A stretch of DNA of 64,000 nucleotides from Bacillus_BA fengqiuensis (GTDB taxonomy: Bacteria; Bacillota; Bacilli; Bacillales; Bacillaceae_H): the NCBI GenBank assembly GCA_030813035.1, contig JAUSTV010000011.1, one strand, 5' to 3'. Below, in pieces: positions 8,233-16,533 of the stretch (positions are counted from its first letter, which is position 1; the number at the start of each line of letters is the position of its first letter). The notes below the pieces were generated by a model. The model was not told where the DNA came from. It saw only the letters and a program-made list of their open reading frames with translations, and made no database searches. A program made the position numbers and the translations under genes.

Positions 8233-8377
8233 TGGCGCATAAGCGTGCAACGAGGAAAATTTTTGTTCGCCCATTCAGGAAATAGTGGAGAGGCAGAGTA
8301 AATAGAAGCGAAACAATCAGGAAAGAAAAAGGTCTATAACATAAACGAAACCGAATGAATACGAGGGGGAAATCAGG

Positions 8378-9403
8378 ATGAAAAAAGTAAGAGTAGGCGT
8401 AATTGGATGCGGAAGTATTGCTCAGCACCGTCATTTACCGGAGCATGCCATGAATGAAAACGTGGAGCTTGTTGCGGTTTGCGATATTAATGAAGAACGT
8501 GCGAAAGAAGTAGCGGAGAAATACGGCGTGAAAGCATATACAAGCTATGAAGAATTAGTGCAAAGCGGTGAAGTCGACGCCGTGAGTGTTTGTACACCAA
8601 ACTACTTGCATGCCCCAGTTTCTATTGCGGCGCTTAATGCAGGCGTTCACGTATTATGTGAAAAGCCGATGGCAACATCAAAAGAAGAGGCAGAGGCGAT
8701 GATCGAAGCGGCCGAAAAGAGCGGCAAAAAATTAATGATCGCCCATAACCAGCGTTTTGTTAAATCACACCAAAAAGCGCGACAATTAATCGAAAGCGGT
8801 AAAATCGGCAAAATCTACAGCTTCCGTACGGCATTTGGCCATGGCGGACCTGAAGGCTGGAGCGTAGATGGAAAAGAAAGCTGGTTCTTCAAAAAAGAGC
8901 AGGCGTTCATCGGAGCAATGGGTGACTTGGGCGTTCATAAAACGGACCTTCTTCGCTATATTCTTGGGGAAGAATTTGTGGAAGTGGGCGCGTTTGTGAA
9001 AACAAGCGCGAAAGATTTCGGCGATGTCGATGACAATGCAGTATGTGTATTGAAAACGGAAAGCGGAATTATCGGAACACTTGCAGCGAGCTGGGCTTAT
9101 ACAGGCGGCGAAGACAATTCTACGATCATTTACGGTGAAAAAGCGATTATTCGTTTAGAAGATGATCCAAACTATTCAATGGTTGTCCAATATGCAAATG
9201 GTGAAGTGGTCAAATACGAACTTGGCAAAATTCAGTCAAATGAAGAGGGCGGCCAGAAAAACTCTCATGTGGTGGAACAATTCATTGACTGCGTGCTGAA
9301 TGATAAAGAGCCTCTTATTAATGGACAGGAAGGCATGAAATCATTAAATGTCATTTTAGCGGCACTTGAATCAAACGACACAAAACAAATTACACGAGTG
9401 TAA
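8378..9403 (+). CDS. Gfo/Idh/MocA-family NAD(P)-dependent oxidoreductase
   Basis: The 341-residue product has the N-terminal Rossmann fold (VGVIGCGSIAQHRHLP, residues 5-20, then VELVAVCDINEERA) and the family signature CEKPM (94-98), followed by the alpha/beta domain with GDLGVHKTDLLRYILG (about 184-199), whose Asp/His pair is usually catalytic. It presumably oxidises or reduces a sugar or cyclitol. The start ATG follows GAGGGGGAAATC. The next gene is a paralogue of the same family only 13 bases on, so the two may act as a pair, for example oxidation of a glycoside at C3 and later reduction of the freed keto sugar. That role is an inference from context. Confidence 0.9.
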   Translation: MKKVRVGVIGCGSIAQHRHLPEHAMNENVELVAVCDINEERAKEVAEKYGVKAYTSYEELVQSGEVDAVSVCTPNYLHAPVSIAALNAGVHVLCEKPMATSKEEAEAMIEAAEKSGKKLMIAHNQRFVKSHQKARQLIESGKIGKIYSFRTAFGHGGPEGWSVDGKESWFFKKEQAFIGAMGDLGVHKTDLLRYILGEEFVEVGAFVKTSAKDFGDVDDNAVCVLKTESGIIGTLAASWAYTGGEDNSTIIYGEKAIIRLEDDPNYSMVVQYANGEVVKYELGKIQSNEEGGQKNSHVVEQFIDCVLNDKEPLINGQEGMKSLNVILAALESNDTKQITRV

Positions 9404-9416
9404 GAGAGGTGTCATC

Positions 9417-10430
9417 ATGAGTAAGCTTCGATTAGGCATTATCGGGGTGGGCGGCATTGCAACAGGCCGCCATATCCCGGCTTTTCAACAATTGAAGGAT
9501 ACATGTACCATTACGGCGGTCAGTGATGTAAACGCCGAACGCGCTAAAGAGGCGGCTCAAACATACGATATTCCGCATGTGTTTGAGAACTATCAAGACT
9601 TGTTTGCAGAAGTGGATGCGGTTTGTATTTGCACACCAAATAAATTCCATGCCGAAATTACGATTGCGGCAATGGAAGCGGGCGTTCACGTTCTATGCGA
9701 AAAACCGATGGCCTTATCTCCGGCAGAATGTGAAGCGATGATTGAAGCTGCACAAAAAGCAAATAAAGTGCTCGCGATTGCCTATCATTATCGTTTCATG
9801 AAGGAAGTACAGGCAGCGAAAAGCATGATGGCGGAAGTGGGAGAAGCCCTTGTTGTGAGAGTGAAGGCGCTGCGCCGCCGTAAAGTGCCTGGCTGGGGTG
9901 TATTTACAAACAAGGAACTGCAAGGCGGCGGAAGTTTGATTGACTATGGCTGCCACCTGCTTGACACGGCGCTTTGGTTAATGGGCAATCCGAATCACGT
10001 ATCAGTGAGCGGAAGTACATATAATGCGTTAAGCAAAATGCCGAATCAAGTGAACCAATGGGGTTCGTTCAATCATGAAACATTTAATGTAGACGACCAT
10101 GTAACGGCCTATATCAAGTTTGAAAACGGGGCATCCTTGCTGCTTGAAACATCATGGGCGGCGAACATCAAGGATGACGAAGAACATGTCAGCATTTCCG
10201 GTACGGAAGGCGGAATCAGCGTTTTCCCGTTTGAACTATATACGACAAAAAACGGTATGCTGTTGAACAGTGAGGCAGGATGGATCCAGGGTGAAGACAA
10301 TCCTGGCCTGCCGCAGGCGAAAAACTTTGTTGATGCGTGTCTTGGAACAGCTGAGCTTGTCGTAAAGCCGCAAGAAGCATGGCAAGTGTCGCAAATCATT
10401 GATGAAATTTACCATAGCGCAGCGCAATAA
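9417..10430 (+). CDS. Gfo/Idh/MocA-family oxidoreductase (second paralogue)
   Basis: The 337-residue product begins MSKLRLGIIGVGGIATGRHIP, has the dinucleotide motif GVGGIA and the CEKPM signature, and GGGSLIDYGCHLLDTALWLMG with the probable catalytic Asp and His. ATG 9417 follows AGAGAGGTG and lies 13 bases after the previous stop; a longer in-frame start at 9366 would overlap the upstream gene and lacks a ribosome binding site. It is distinct in sequence from the preceding paralogue, so a recent tandem duplication is unlikely. Confidence 0.9.
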   Translation: MSKLRLGIIGVGGIATGRHIPAFQQLKDTCTITAVSDVNAERAKEAAQTYDIPHVFENYQDLFAEVDAVCICTPNKFHAEITIAAMEAGVHVLCEKPMALSPAECEAMIEAAQKANKVLAIAYHYRFMKEVQAAKSMMAEVGEALVVRVKALRRRKVPGWGVFTNKELQGGGSLIDYGCHLLDTALWLMGNPNHVSVSGSTYNALSKMPNQVNQWGSFNHETFNVDDHVTAYIKFENGASLLLETSWAANIKDDEEHVSISGTEGGISVFPFELYTTKNGMLLNSEAGWIQGEDNPGLPQAKNFVDACLGTAELVVKPQEAWQVSQIIDEIYHSAAQ

Positions 10431-10470
10431 CTTTATATAGCTGTTAGGGGTTAGCTATTAGCCGTTAGCA

Positions 10471-10502
10471 ACTAATAACTAATAACTAATAACTAATAAC
10501 TA
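10471..10502. repeat. 7-bp tandem repeat (ACTAATA)n
   Basis: Four full ACTAATA units plus ACTA lie in the 108-base gap before the isomerase gene. They are bordered by related TTAGCTATTAGCCGTTAGC on the left and ACTAGGAACTAGC on the right, so the whole tract 10441-10518 can fold back on itself. It is probably a slippage-prone spacer. Confidence 0.7.
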
Positions 10503-10538
10503 GCCACTAGGAACTAGCAAAGAAAGGGAGAGTTGAAC

Positions 10539-11507
10539 ATGAAATTAGGCGTATTTACGGTATTGTTCGCGGATAAATCGTTCGAAGAGATGCTTGATAC
10601 AGTGAAGGCGGCGGGACTTCATGCGGTTGAGATCGGAACGGGGTGCTATCCGGGAAACAATCATTGTGACTTGGATGCGTTATTAGAAGATGAAGGACTA
10701 CGCAAAGAGTATCTTCAAAAGCTGGAAGACCGTGATCTGATCATCAGTGCATTCAGCTGCCACGGAAACCCCATTTCACCGGAAGCGGGGTTTGCGAAGG
10801 AGTCTCATGAAACATTGATGAAGACAATTAAACTGGCTTCATTAATGAATGTGCCGGTTGTAAACTGCTTCTCAGGAACAGCGGGCGACCATGAAGGCGC
10901 GAAGTATCCGAACTGGCCTGTCACGCCATGGCCGAACGAATACGGTGACGTGCTGAAATGGCAATGGGAACAAAAATTGATCCCGTATTGGAAAGAAGTC
11001 GGGCAATATGCGAAAGACCATAACGTAAAAATCGGTCTCGAGCTTCATGGCGGATTCTTGGTTCATACACCGTATACACTGTTGAAATTGCGCGAAGAAA
11101 CATGTGACGCAATTGGTGCCAACTTAGATCCGAGCCATTTATGGTGGCAAGGAATCGATCCGGTTGCGGCAATCAAAATTTTGGCGAAAGAAAATGCGAT
11201 CCATCATTTTCATGCGAAAGACACGTACATTGACCAAGAAAACGTGAACATGTATGGCCTAACGGACATGCAGCCATACGGCGAGGTTCAAACGAGAGCG
11301 TGGACATTCCGTTCAGTCGGCTGCGGCCACGGGCTGCAGGAATGGTCTGACATGATGAGTGCACTTCGCACATACGGCTATGATTATGTTGTCAGCATCG
11401 AGCATGAAGATCCGATCATGTCGATTGAAGAAGGATTCAAGCGTGCGGTAACCAACTTAAAATCTGTATTGATTGAAGAGACACCGTCACAAATGTGGTG
11501 GGTGTAA
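10539..11507 (+). CDS. Sugar phosphate isomerase/epimerase family protein (xylose isomerase-like TIM barrel)
   Basis: The 322-residue product is a TIM-barrel enzyme: MKLGVFTVLFADKSFEEMLDTVKAAGLHAVEIGTG at the start, ISAFSCHGNPI, VKIGLELHGGFLVHT (Glu and His metal ligands), GANLDPSHLWWQGIDP (Asp, His), HFHAKDTYID (His, Asp) and VSIEHEDPIM (Glu). These match the metal-binding layout of IolE/IolH-type proteins. ATG 10539 follows AAAGGGAGAG; the longer in-frame TTG 10533 is less likely. It closes the ThuA-Gfo-Gfo-isomerase operon and is followed by a strong terminator. It may isomerise or cleave the keto sugar made by the dehydrogenases. Confidence 0.9.
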   Translation: MKLGVFTVLFADKSFEEMLDTVKAAGLHAVEIGTGCYPGNNHCDLDALLEDEGLRKEYLQKLEDRDLIISAFSCHGNPISPEAGFAKESHETLMKTIKLASLMNVPVVNCFSGTAGDHEGAKYPNWPVTPWPNEYGDVLKWQWEQKLIPYWKEVGQYAKDHNVKIGLELHGGFLVHTPYTLLKLREETCDAIGANLDPSHLWWQGIDPVAAIKILAKENAIHHFHAKDTYIDQENVNMYGLTDMQPYGEVQTRAWTFRSVGCGHGLQEWSDMMSALRTYGYDYVVSIEHEDPIMSIEEGFKRAVTNLKSVLIEETPSQMWWV

Positions 11508-11512
11508 CTCAT

Positions 11513-11541
11513 AGGAGAGGAGTGCGTTCCTCTCCTTTTTT
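11513..11541 (+). terminator. Terminator of the ThuA operon
   Basis: AGGAGAGG (11513-11520) and CCTCTCCT (11529-11536) form an eight-base stem with an eight-base loop, followed by a run of T. It lies 6 bases after the isomerase stop codon. Confidence 0.85.
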
Positions 11542-11578
11542 CGACGATTTATGGTCACTAGAAGGGAAGGGAGAAATA

Positions 11579-11885
11579 ATGAGTATTCCTGTTGCGGTTC
11601 AACTGTATACATTACGGAATGAAAGTGAACAAAACTTTACCGGTGTACTTGAAAAGGTGGCAGAGTTATAAAGGAAGAACTCCATTAGTCCACCTAAAGG
11701 ATGTGACAACAGATGGCGGGCAGTTCTTCGCCGAGCTCGGAACCGGAGGCGTCAATATCGAAGGGGTTCTTCAACAAGGGGAAGCAGCAAGTGTACAATG
11801 GTGGATCGTCGAACAAGACGAATGCAAGCGCCCGCCTTTTGAAAGCATTGAAATAAGCATCCATTATTTGAACGAAAAAAGATGA
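11579..11885 (+). pseudogene. Decayed sugar phosphate isomerase/epimerase (internal deletion and frameshift)
   Basis: A good ribosome binding site (GGGAAGGGAGA) and ATG 11579 open a frame reading MSIPVAVQLYTLRNESEQNF then TGVLEKVAEL, the usual start of this enzyme family, which stops at TAA after 30 codons. The other frame then reads YKGRTPLVHLKDV and EQDECKRPPFESIEISIHYL to a stop at 11885, which is the usual C-terminal part (HLKD and a final EQDE). The central 150 or so residues expected between these parts are missing. The simplest reading is a deletion that also shifted the frame. It may once have been the last gene of the neighbouring operon or a separate unit. Confidence 0.78.
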
Positions 11886-11905
11886 GGGGCTCCTCATCTT
11901 TTTTT
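11875..11905 (+). terminator. Terminator after the decayed isomerase gene
   Basis: Six A and GATGAGG pair with CCTCATC and a run of T around a short GGCT loop, overlapping the last codons of the broken gene. Because of the A and T tracts it could also work in the opposite direction. A near copy of the stem occurs at 15039. Confidence 0.8.
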
Positions 11906-11938
11906 ATACCAATCCTAATTATTAAGATCCCTTTTTCG

Positions 11939-12145
11939 TCAATCCTCTTTCCTGACAAAGAAATTAGCAACTTCGCTGTCTCCGAATATCAAGTCGATTT
12001 CATCCCCCATATCCGCTTGGAATAGCAGAATATTATATTCGTTGGCGAAGCCTTTTCTGTCTCTTGGAATTTCCTGTCGATAATATCCTCCATTTTGCCG
12101 GGTGATCTCCTTAAAACGAACTAGATATTCATGGCTTTCTCTTCT
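11939..12145 (-). pseudogene. C-terminal remnant of a YwqG-like (DUF1963) protein
   Basis: On the minus strand an open stretch of about 60 codons reads HEYLVRFKEITRQNGGYYRQ, then a segment ending NILLFQADMGDEIDLIFGDS and EVANFFVRKED before TGA (complement 11939-11941). The LLFQ-GDS-NFF pattern resembles the end of DUF1963/YwqG proteins (LLLQ, WGD or FGD, then YF or NFF). There is no start codon with a binding site and the frame is closed upstream, so only the 3' end survives. The gap from here to 12351 shows no other gene. Confidence 0.45.
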
Positions 12146-12351
12146 TTACAACTATGCAGTTTACTTCAATGGGACTATTCTATTTCCATTGCTTATCAAA
12201 TATATTGTGGAGTCGGTTTTTTTCAAGTCCTTCATAACCTTTAACCCCTCTCTAAATTTAAAAGAATATGGTGTTGATTTTTTTGGGCTGGATAAAGACC
12301 TAAGCATTTTGAACAATTTATTTTAAGACTATTTATCGCGGGAGGAATCAC

Positions 12352-15003
12352 ATGTCTACAACTTTCGGAACACCCATTAACCAAATTTCTCTAAAATCTT
12401 TTTCACTAAACCTTAACTCGATCACTTCAACCACAAGTTCAAGCCAGGAACGAATGCAGTATCATAAAGCCATTCTTGAATCTGTTGGAATTACCTCTCT
12501 TTCGTCCCTTGGAACACTCAATTTATCAGGAAATTTAATCCCTCAGCCAGGTATTACGAGGCCTGATTCTAGTCTGTTTATCAATCAAGCATACTTCCAG
12601 TCAGCATATAAAGTAACGAACACCACAACCACACCCGCCCTTCAACCTGTTGGAGGCCAGGCTTCAATTCTAAAGGCCGTGCCGTTCCCGGCTAAGACAG
12701 TATCTGCTGCTTCAGGCTCTAGTATTACTTCACAGATTAATGTTGACACAGCTTATTGGGTAGCAACAGAAATCCATTTACAGGATAATACCACAGTAGT
12801 TCTTAAACAACCTCAGCGCTATCTTATTTTGATGGCAGAAAAAATTACAGTTGGCCAAAATGTTACGTTTACATGGGAAAGGCCCATTAAATCCAGTCCA
12901 GCTAAACCTTGGAAGCCGGGGACACCTCCTCAAGCACCCACGTCCACTACGCTTGTCGGCATTACGGGGACAAATGGCACACATGGCATAAAGGGCGGAA
13001 GAGGCTTAGATGGACATAGTGCACCTGAATTAGAAGTATGGGTTCTTGATATGATTGGGCGTCCTGCTTTTGATTTAAGAGGTCAGGACGGGACCACTGG
13101 TGGTGCCGGGCAAGACGGCGGGAATGGCGGACAGGGAGGAAAAGGAAAACCCGCCCAATTAGACTGGTCCGGATTCTGTAAATCAGGAGCAGGTGCCGGC
13201 GGTAACGGAGGAGCTGGAGGAAATGCAGGTCCGGGTGGAGACGGCGGACAGGGAGGTCATGGTGGAAAGTTGTCAATTTATGCTCCTCAAACCGTGATTG
13301 ATCAATACCTTCAAGGTTTTTACATAACCGTAGATGGGGGACGCGGAGGAGCTGGGGGTCAGCCTGGTTACCCGGGTACAGGCGGCGCTGGAGGACCTGT
13401 TGGTGATTCTGTTAAAGCAAATTTTGGAGCAATTTGCGGGCCTGGACCAAGGACTGCTGGATCAAGAGGTCCTGACGGGGCATACTCTGGCCAAGGTGCC
13501 AGCGGCTATGACGGAGCGAGATTTTCTGAGCCTGTCAGTATACGTGTCATCGATCCTGGCGATTTCATCGGCAAACTGCTGGAACCGGTTATTTTCGAAG
13601 CGACTCCTGCCTATGTTTTTGCTTCTGACAGCGTAACATTGAAAGGCAAACGTTTTACAAAATCAGATGTTGTGCTAATCGATGGTTCACCTGTAAAAAC
13701 AAACGTATACAGCGATACCTCGCTGCAGTTTTCGGTTCCCCATCTAAGAGGCGGTCAGCATACACTTCAGGTAAAACAGCCGGATGGAACGTTATCCAAT
13801 AAAGCGTCTTTATATATTAAGCCAAAGGTGGACTCTGTCCAACAGGATAATCAAGCAACTACGCGAGTTACTCCAGGCAAAAAAGTAAGTTTAACAGGCA
13901 GTGGATTTTCTGAAAACGCCATTGTTCGGATAAATGGTCAGGATATGCCGGATGTCGCCTTATTAAGCCCGACCCAGCTTGAATTCACATTAGCCCGACC
14001 TGCTTCAGTAGAAGAAAATCCATCGGGTGAACCTGTACAAGCGAGCGTTTTACTATCAGATGGAACCCCATCCAACACCATCAACTTAGTGCTGGATACA
14101 TTTCACATGCTTGTCATCGGTGATTCAGTTTCCTGGGGTCAAGGCTTGCCGGAACATGAAAAGCATTATTCTCTTGTTGCCAATGCTGTTAAAACTCGAA
14201 ATGGAAACATTGGCCACTATACACAAGTGCTTGCCCATTCAGGGGCCATTATCGGAGTCAACGATACTTCAGCCGTTCCAGCAACAGACGGGGAAGTACC
14301 AAATTCATATCCAACCATTTTACAACAGTGCGATTTGTTTGTCGGGGATCCAACTAAGGTTGATCTGATCATTATGGATGGCGGAATAAATGATGTGAAT
14401 CTCCGAACAGTCCTGAATCCTTTTAATAATACTGATTTGACTCCTCTGCATCGCACTCACTTCTTTGATAATAGCAAAATATTATTTAATAAAGTGGCAG
14501 CAGCCTTTCCAAATGCTAAAGTAATTGTGACTGGATACTATCCGCCTGTTTCTGAACATAGTGATTTAAGTGCTGTAGAAATTTTACTTATCGCTTTAGG
14601 AATAGCAACCCAGGGAATACCTGGCGGTGTTAGTGCTGGATTTTTGACCCATCACCATCTTCAGGTCATCCATGCAAGAAGCCTGCAGCTTGCCAACGAA
14701 TCAAAATTGTTTCTCCAACAGGCTGTTGATGAAACAAATGCTGCTTTGACCGGCGAAAAGCGCTTTTTCTTTGCTGATCCAAATATCGGTCCAGAACACG
14801 CTGCACTTACCGATGATCCTTTTGTATTCGGCATTAATTTAGATATGTCACCGCAAGATTTTATCGCACATGAAAGGCTCGTCTCCTGCACAGAAGCTGG
14901 CTGCACGGGATTAGACTTTGAGATTTGCAAACGAGCTTCAATTGGTCATCCTAACCGAAAGGGAGCAATTGCGTATGCAAATGCTATCTACCCATTTTTA
15001 TAA
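12352..15003 (+). CDS. Large multidomain protein: glycine-rich (collagen-like) region, two IPT/TIG-like domains, SGNH/GDSL hydrolase
   Basis: The 883-residue product has no signal peptide. Residues 1-200 are Ser/Thr-rich and unassigned. Residues about 205-400 are glycine-rich with collagen-like and GGxGG runs (GGAGQDGGNGGQGGKGKP, GGNGGAGGNAGPGGDGGQGG). Two beta-rich IPT/TIG-like domains follow (about 420-498 and 500-580; VTLKGKRFTKSDVVLIDG and VSLTGSGFSENAIVRING). The C-terminal part from about 585 is an SGNH hydrolase: VIGDSVSWGQGL carries the block I Ser, MDGGINDV the block III Gly-x-Asn-Asp and IGHPNRKG the block V His. The ribosome binding site GGGAGGAATC precedes ATG. The substrate is unknown; an ester or acetyl group on a surface glycan is plausible. 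Confidence 0.8.
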   Translation: MSTTFGTPINQISLKSFSLNLNSITSTTSSSQERMQYHKAILESVGITSLSSLGTLNLSGNLIPQPGITRPDSSLFINQAYFQSAYKVTNTTTTPALQPVGGQASILKAVPFPAKTVSAASGSSITSQINVDTAYWVATEIHLQDNTTVVLKQPQRYLILMAEKITVGQNVTFTWERPIKSSPAKPWKPGTPPQAPTSTTLVGITGTNGTHGIKGGRGLDGHSAPELEVWVLDMIGRPAFDLRGQDGTTGGAGQDGGNGGQGGKGKPAQLDWSGFCKSGAGAGGNGGAGGNAGPGGDGGQGGHGGKLSIYAPQTVIDQYLQGFYITVDGGRGGAGGQPGYPGTGGAGGPVGDSVKANFGAICGPGPRTAGSRGPDGAYSGQGASGYDGARFSEPVSIRVIDPGDFIGKLLEPVIFEATPAYVFASDSVTLKGKRFTKSDVVLIDGSPVKTNVYSDTSLQFSVPHLRGGQHTLQVKQPDGTLSNKASLYIKPKVDSVQQDNQATTRVTPGKKVSLTGSGFSENAIVRINGQDMPDVALLSPTQLEFTLARPASVEENPSGEPVQASVLLSDGTPSNTINLVLDTFHMLVIGDSVSWGQGLPEHEKHYSLVANAVKTRNGNIGHYTQVLAHSGAIIGVNDTSAVPATDGEVPNSYPTILQQCDLFVGDPTKVDLIIMDGGINDVNLRTVLNPFNNTDLTPLHRTHFFDNSKILFNKVAAAFPNAKVIVTGYYPPVSEHSDLSAVEILLIALGIATQGIPGGVSAGFLTHHHLQVIHARSLQLANESKLFLQQAVDETNAALTGEKRFFFADPNIGPEHAALTDDPFVFGINLDMSPQDFIAHERLVSCTEAGCTGLDFEICKRASIGHPNRKGAIAYANAIYPFL

Positions 15004-15038
15004 TTAAAAAGACGAATTCACGTGGATTCGCCAATTTG

Positions 15039-15068
15039 AAAAAAGATGAGGAGCTTCTCATCTTTTTT
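15039..15068 (+). terminator. Terminator of the SGNH-domain gene
   Basis: AAAAAAGATGAG-G-A-G-C-T-type hairpin: AAAAAAGATGAG pairs with CTCATCTTTTTT around a short loop, 36 bases after the stop. It closely resembles the terminator at 11875. The stretch 15070-15200 holds no supported gene; a short minus-strand open end there could be a gene remnant that I could not identify. Confidence 0.82.
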
Positions 15069-15202
15069 CAGGCTGCTGAGAAACTCTTATTTTAAAAAGC
15101 TAAGCCACTGCTTTTTTGCAACGGCTAGAATCGATCATCTCCATACAATTCATCATAATCACTTTGAATTTCTTTATCAGCTCTCTAAAGGTAAAATATA
15201 AA

Positions 15203-15237
15203 AAGAAATGGGATGAGGAGAAGTCTCCTTATCCCAT
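15203..15237 (-). terminator. Terminator of the CHRD-domain gene
   Basis: On the minus strand ATGGGATAAGGAGA pairs with TCTCCTCATCCCAT (one G-T type mismatch) and is followed by TTTCTTTTT. It lies about 20 bases past the stop of the CHRD gene. Confidence 0.72.
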
Positions 15238-15258
15238 CGATTAGAAATGGTCGTTTTT

Positions 15259-15696
15259 TTAGAACTGAAGCAATCTTTCAATTTGTCCCCGGATTTCTCC
15301 ATCGACATTTTGTTCTGTATGAACATTAACATAAGTTTTTCCGTGTTCCATCAGTTTAAGCAAGTCACGAACATCACGAACTCCTACATTATTTTCCACA
15401 ATATTTTCATTCGTGATGATTCCCTGTACAATGCCTTCACGAGTTGTAATTCCTTCTTGTTCGGCTATCGTGGAAACATCGGCTCCAAATAAAAAAACAA
15501 GGACAGGTCCGTTTTCTCCCACTCTGCCAAAATGGATATGAGCTTGAACAAAGTTGCGAATATTATTCACTTGCAAAAAAAATTTAATTTTTGTTTGTTG
15601 TTCGTTGGCTACAAACTTTGCTACGCCAAAAGCGTCAGAAGCTACTGGAGGCACTTCATTTCTCCCTTTTAAACTGGCAAAAAAGAGTTCTGACAT
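15259..15696 (-). CDS. CHRD-domain protein
   Basis: The 145-residue product is a single CHRD (chordin-type) domain: FFASLKGRNEVPPVASDAFG at residues 5-24, QAHIHFGRVGENGPVLVFLFG near 51-71 and TYVNVHTEQNVDGEIRGQIE near 121-140 are the family landmarks. There is no signal peptide, whereas many bacterial CHRD proteins are secreted. The function of the domain in bacteria is poorly known. It is transcribed alone, convergent with the preceding gene; AGGAGTG lies before ATG 15696. Confidence 0.9.
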   Translation of the reverse strand: MSELFFASLKGRNEVPPVASDAFGVAKFVANEQQTKIKFFLQVNNIRNFVQAHIHFGRVGENGPVLVFLFGADVSTIAEQEGITTREGIVQGIITNENIVENNVGVRDVRDLLKLMEHGKTYVNVHTEQNVDGEIRGQIERLLQF

Positions 15697-15818
15697 TTTT
15701 TCACTCCTAAATTAACATTTATATATATTTTATTCATAAAAACGAAATAAGTATGGTGTAGTAACCAATGATAGAAAAAATAATATTATTCAACTGGTAA
15801 AGTGTGAGTAGTTTACGA

Positions 15819-15841
15819 TATAATGAATGACAATCATTCAT
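15819..15841 (+). promoter_or_regulatory. -10 element and TetR operator before the regulator gene
   Basis: A perfect TATAAT (15819-15824) overlaps the inverted repeat ATGAATGA-CAA-TCATTCAT (15823-15841, 8-3-8). An almost identical site lies at 16497-16515 before the transporter genes. The overlap of operator and -10 predicts autorepression. Confidence 0.8.
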
Positions 15842-15868
15842 TTTTTTATATGAAAGGAGGATGACAAT

Positions 15869-16456
15869 GTGGCAAGCAATTCTGACGGCAAATATCATAA
15901 GATTTTACAGGCAGCCATAGAGGTCATCTCTGAAAAGGGACTGGATAAAACATCGATTTCGGACATCGTTAAAAAAGCAGGGGTTGCACAAGGAACCTTT
16001 TATTTATATTTTCCATCCAAAATGGCATTAATTCCAGCGATTGCCGATAATCTTCTCACCATTACGGTCGAAAAAATTAAAGAAAAGACAAGGGGAAAAG
16101 AGAGCTTTTGGGATGTCCTAACAGTCATGATCGATGAAACGTTTCACATCACAAACGAATATAAAGATGTGATTGTTCTTTGTTATTCCGGTCTTGCAAT
16201 CGATTATTCCATGGAGAAATGGGAAGCGATTTACCAGCCTTATTATCAATGGCTTGTGGAAGTATTGGATAAAGCCATTGGGGAAGGCGAAGTGATCCAT
16301 GAGATTCAAGTAAAGTGGACGGCCAAAATGATTATCAACCTCATTGAAAGCTCTGCGGAACGATTTTATATAAGCCATGACCAAGATACGAGTCTTGACG
16401 TATTCAAAAAGGAGATTTTCAACTTTTTGAAACGATCATTGCTTAAATCGCAGTAA
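15869..16456 (+). CDS. TetR/AcrR-family transcriptional regulator of the SMR transporter pair
   Basis: The 195-residue product has the TetR helix-turn-helix at about residues 8-52 (ILQAAIEVISEKGLDKTSISDIVKKAGVAQGTFYLYFPSK) and a C-terminal ligand domain. It starts with GTG 15869 after AAAGGAGG. It is followed by two genes for small multidrug resistance proteins, an arrangement like yvdT-yvdS-yvdR of B. subtilis. Two matching palindromes, one before each transcription start, suggest that it represses itself and the transporter. The ligand is unknown, perhaps a guanidinium or cationic compound. Confidence 0.92.
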   Translation: MASNSDGKYHKILQAAIEVISEKGLDKTSISDIVKKAGVAQGTFYLYFPSKMALIPAIADNLLTITVEKIKEKTRGKESFWDVLTVMIDETFHITNEYKDVIVLCYSGLAIDYSMEKWEAIYQPYYQWLVEVLDKAIGEGEVIHEIQVKWTAKMIINLIESSAERFYISHDQDTSLDVFKKEIFNFLKRSLLKSQ

Positions 16457-16496
16457 AGTGTTGGATCATGTCCAATGCTTTTATTTCTAAATGAAA

Positions 16497-16515
16497 ATGA
16501 CTGACATTCATTCAG
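16497..16515. promoter_or_regulatory. Second TetR operator, before the SMR transporter genes
   Basis: ATGACTGACATTCATTCAG agrees with the operator at 15823-15841 in 16 of 19 positions, and ACTGA/TCAGT arms are inverted within it. It lies just before the ribosome binding site of the first transporter gene. A weak terminator-like hairpin (about 16455-16486) separates it from the regulator gene. Confidence 0.75.
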
Positions 16516-16533
16516 TGAAAGGGGGTTTTAACA

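Noticed and set aside
15070..15180. Minus-strand stretch resembling the end of a transposase or other protein
   Set aside because: Only about 25 codons are readable, in two frames, and no family could be named, so it is not listed as a feature.
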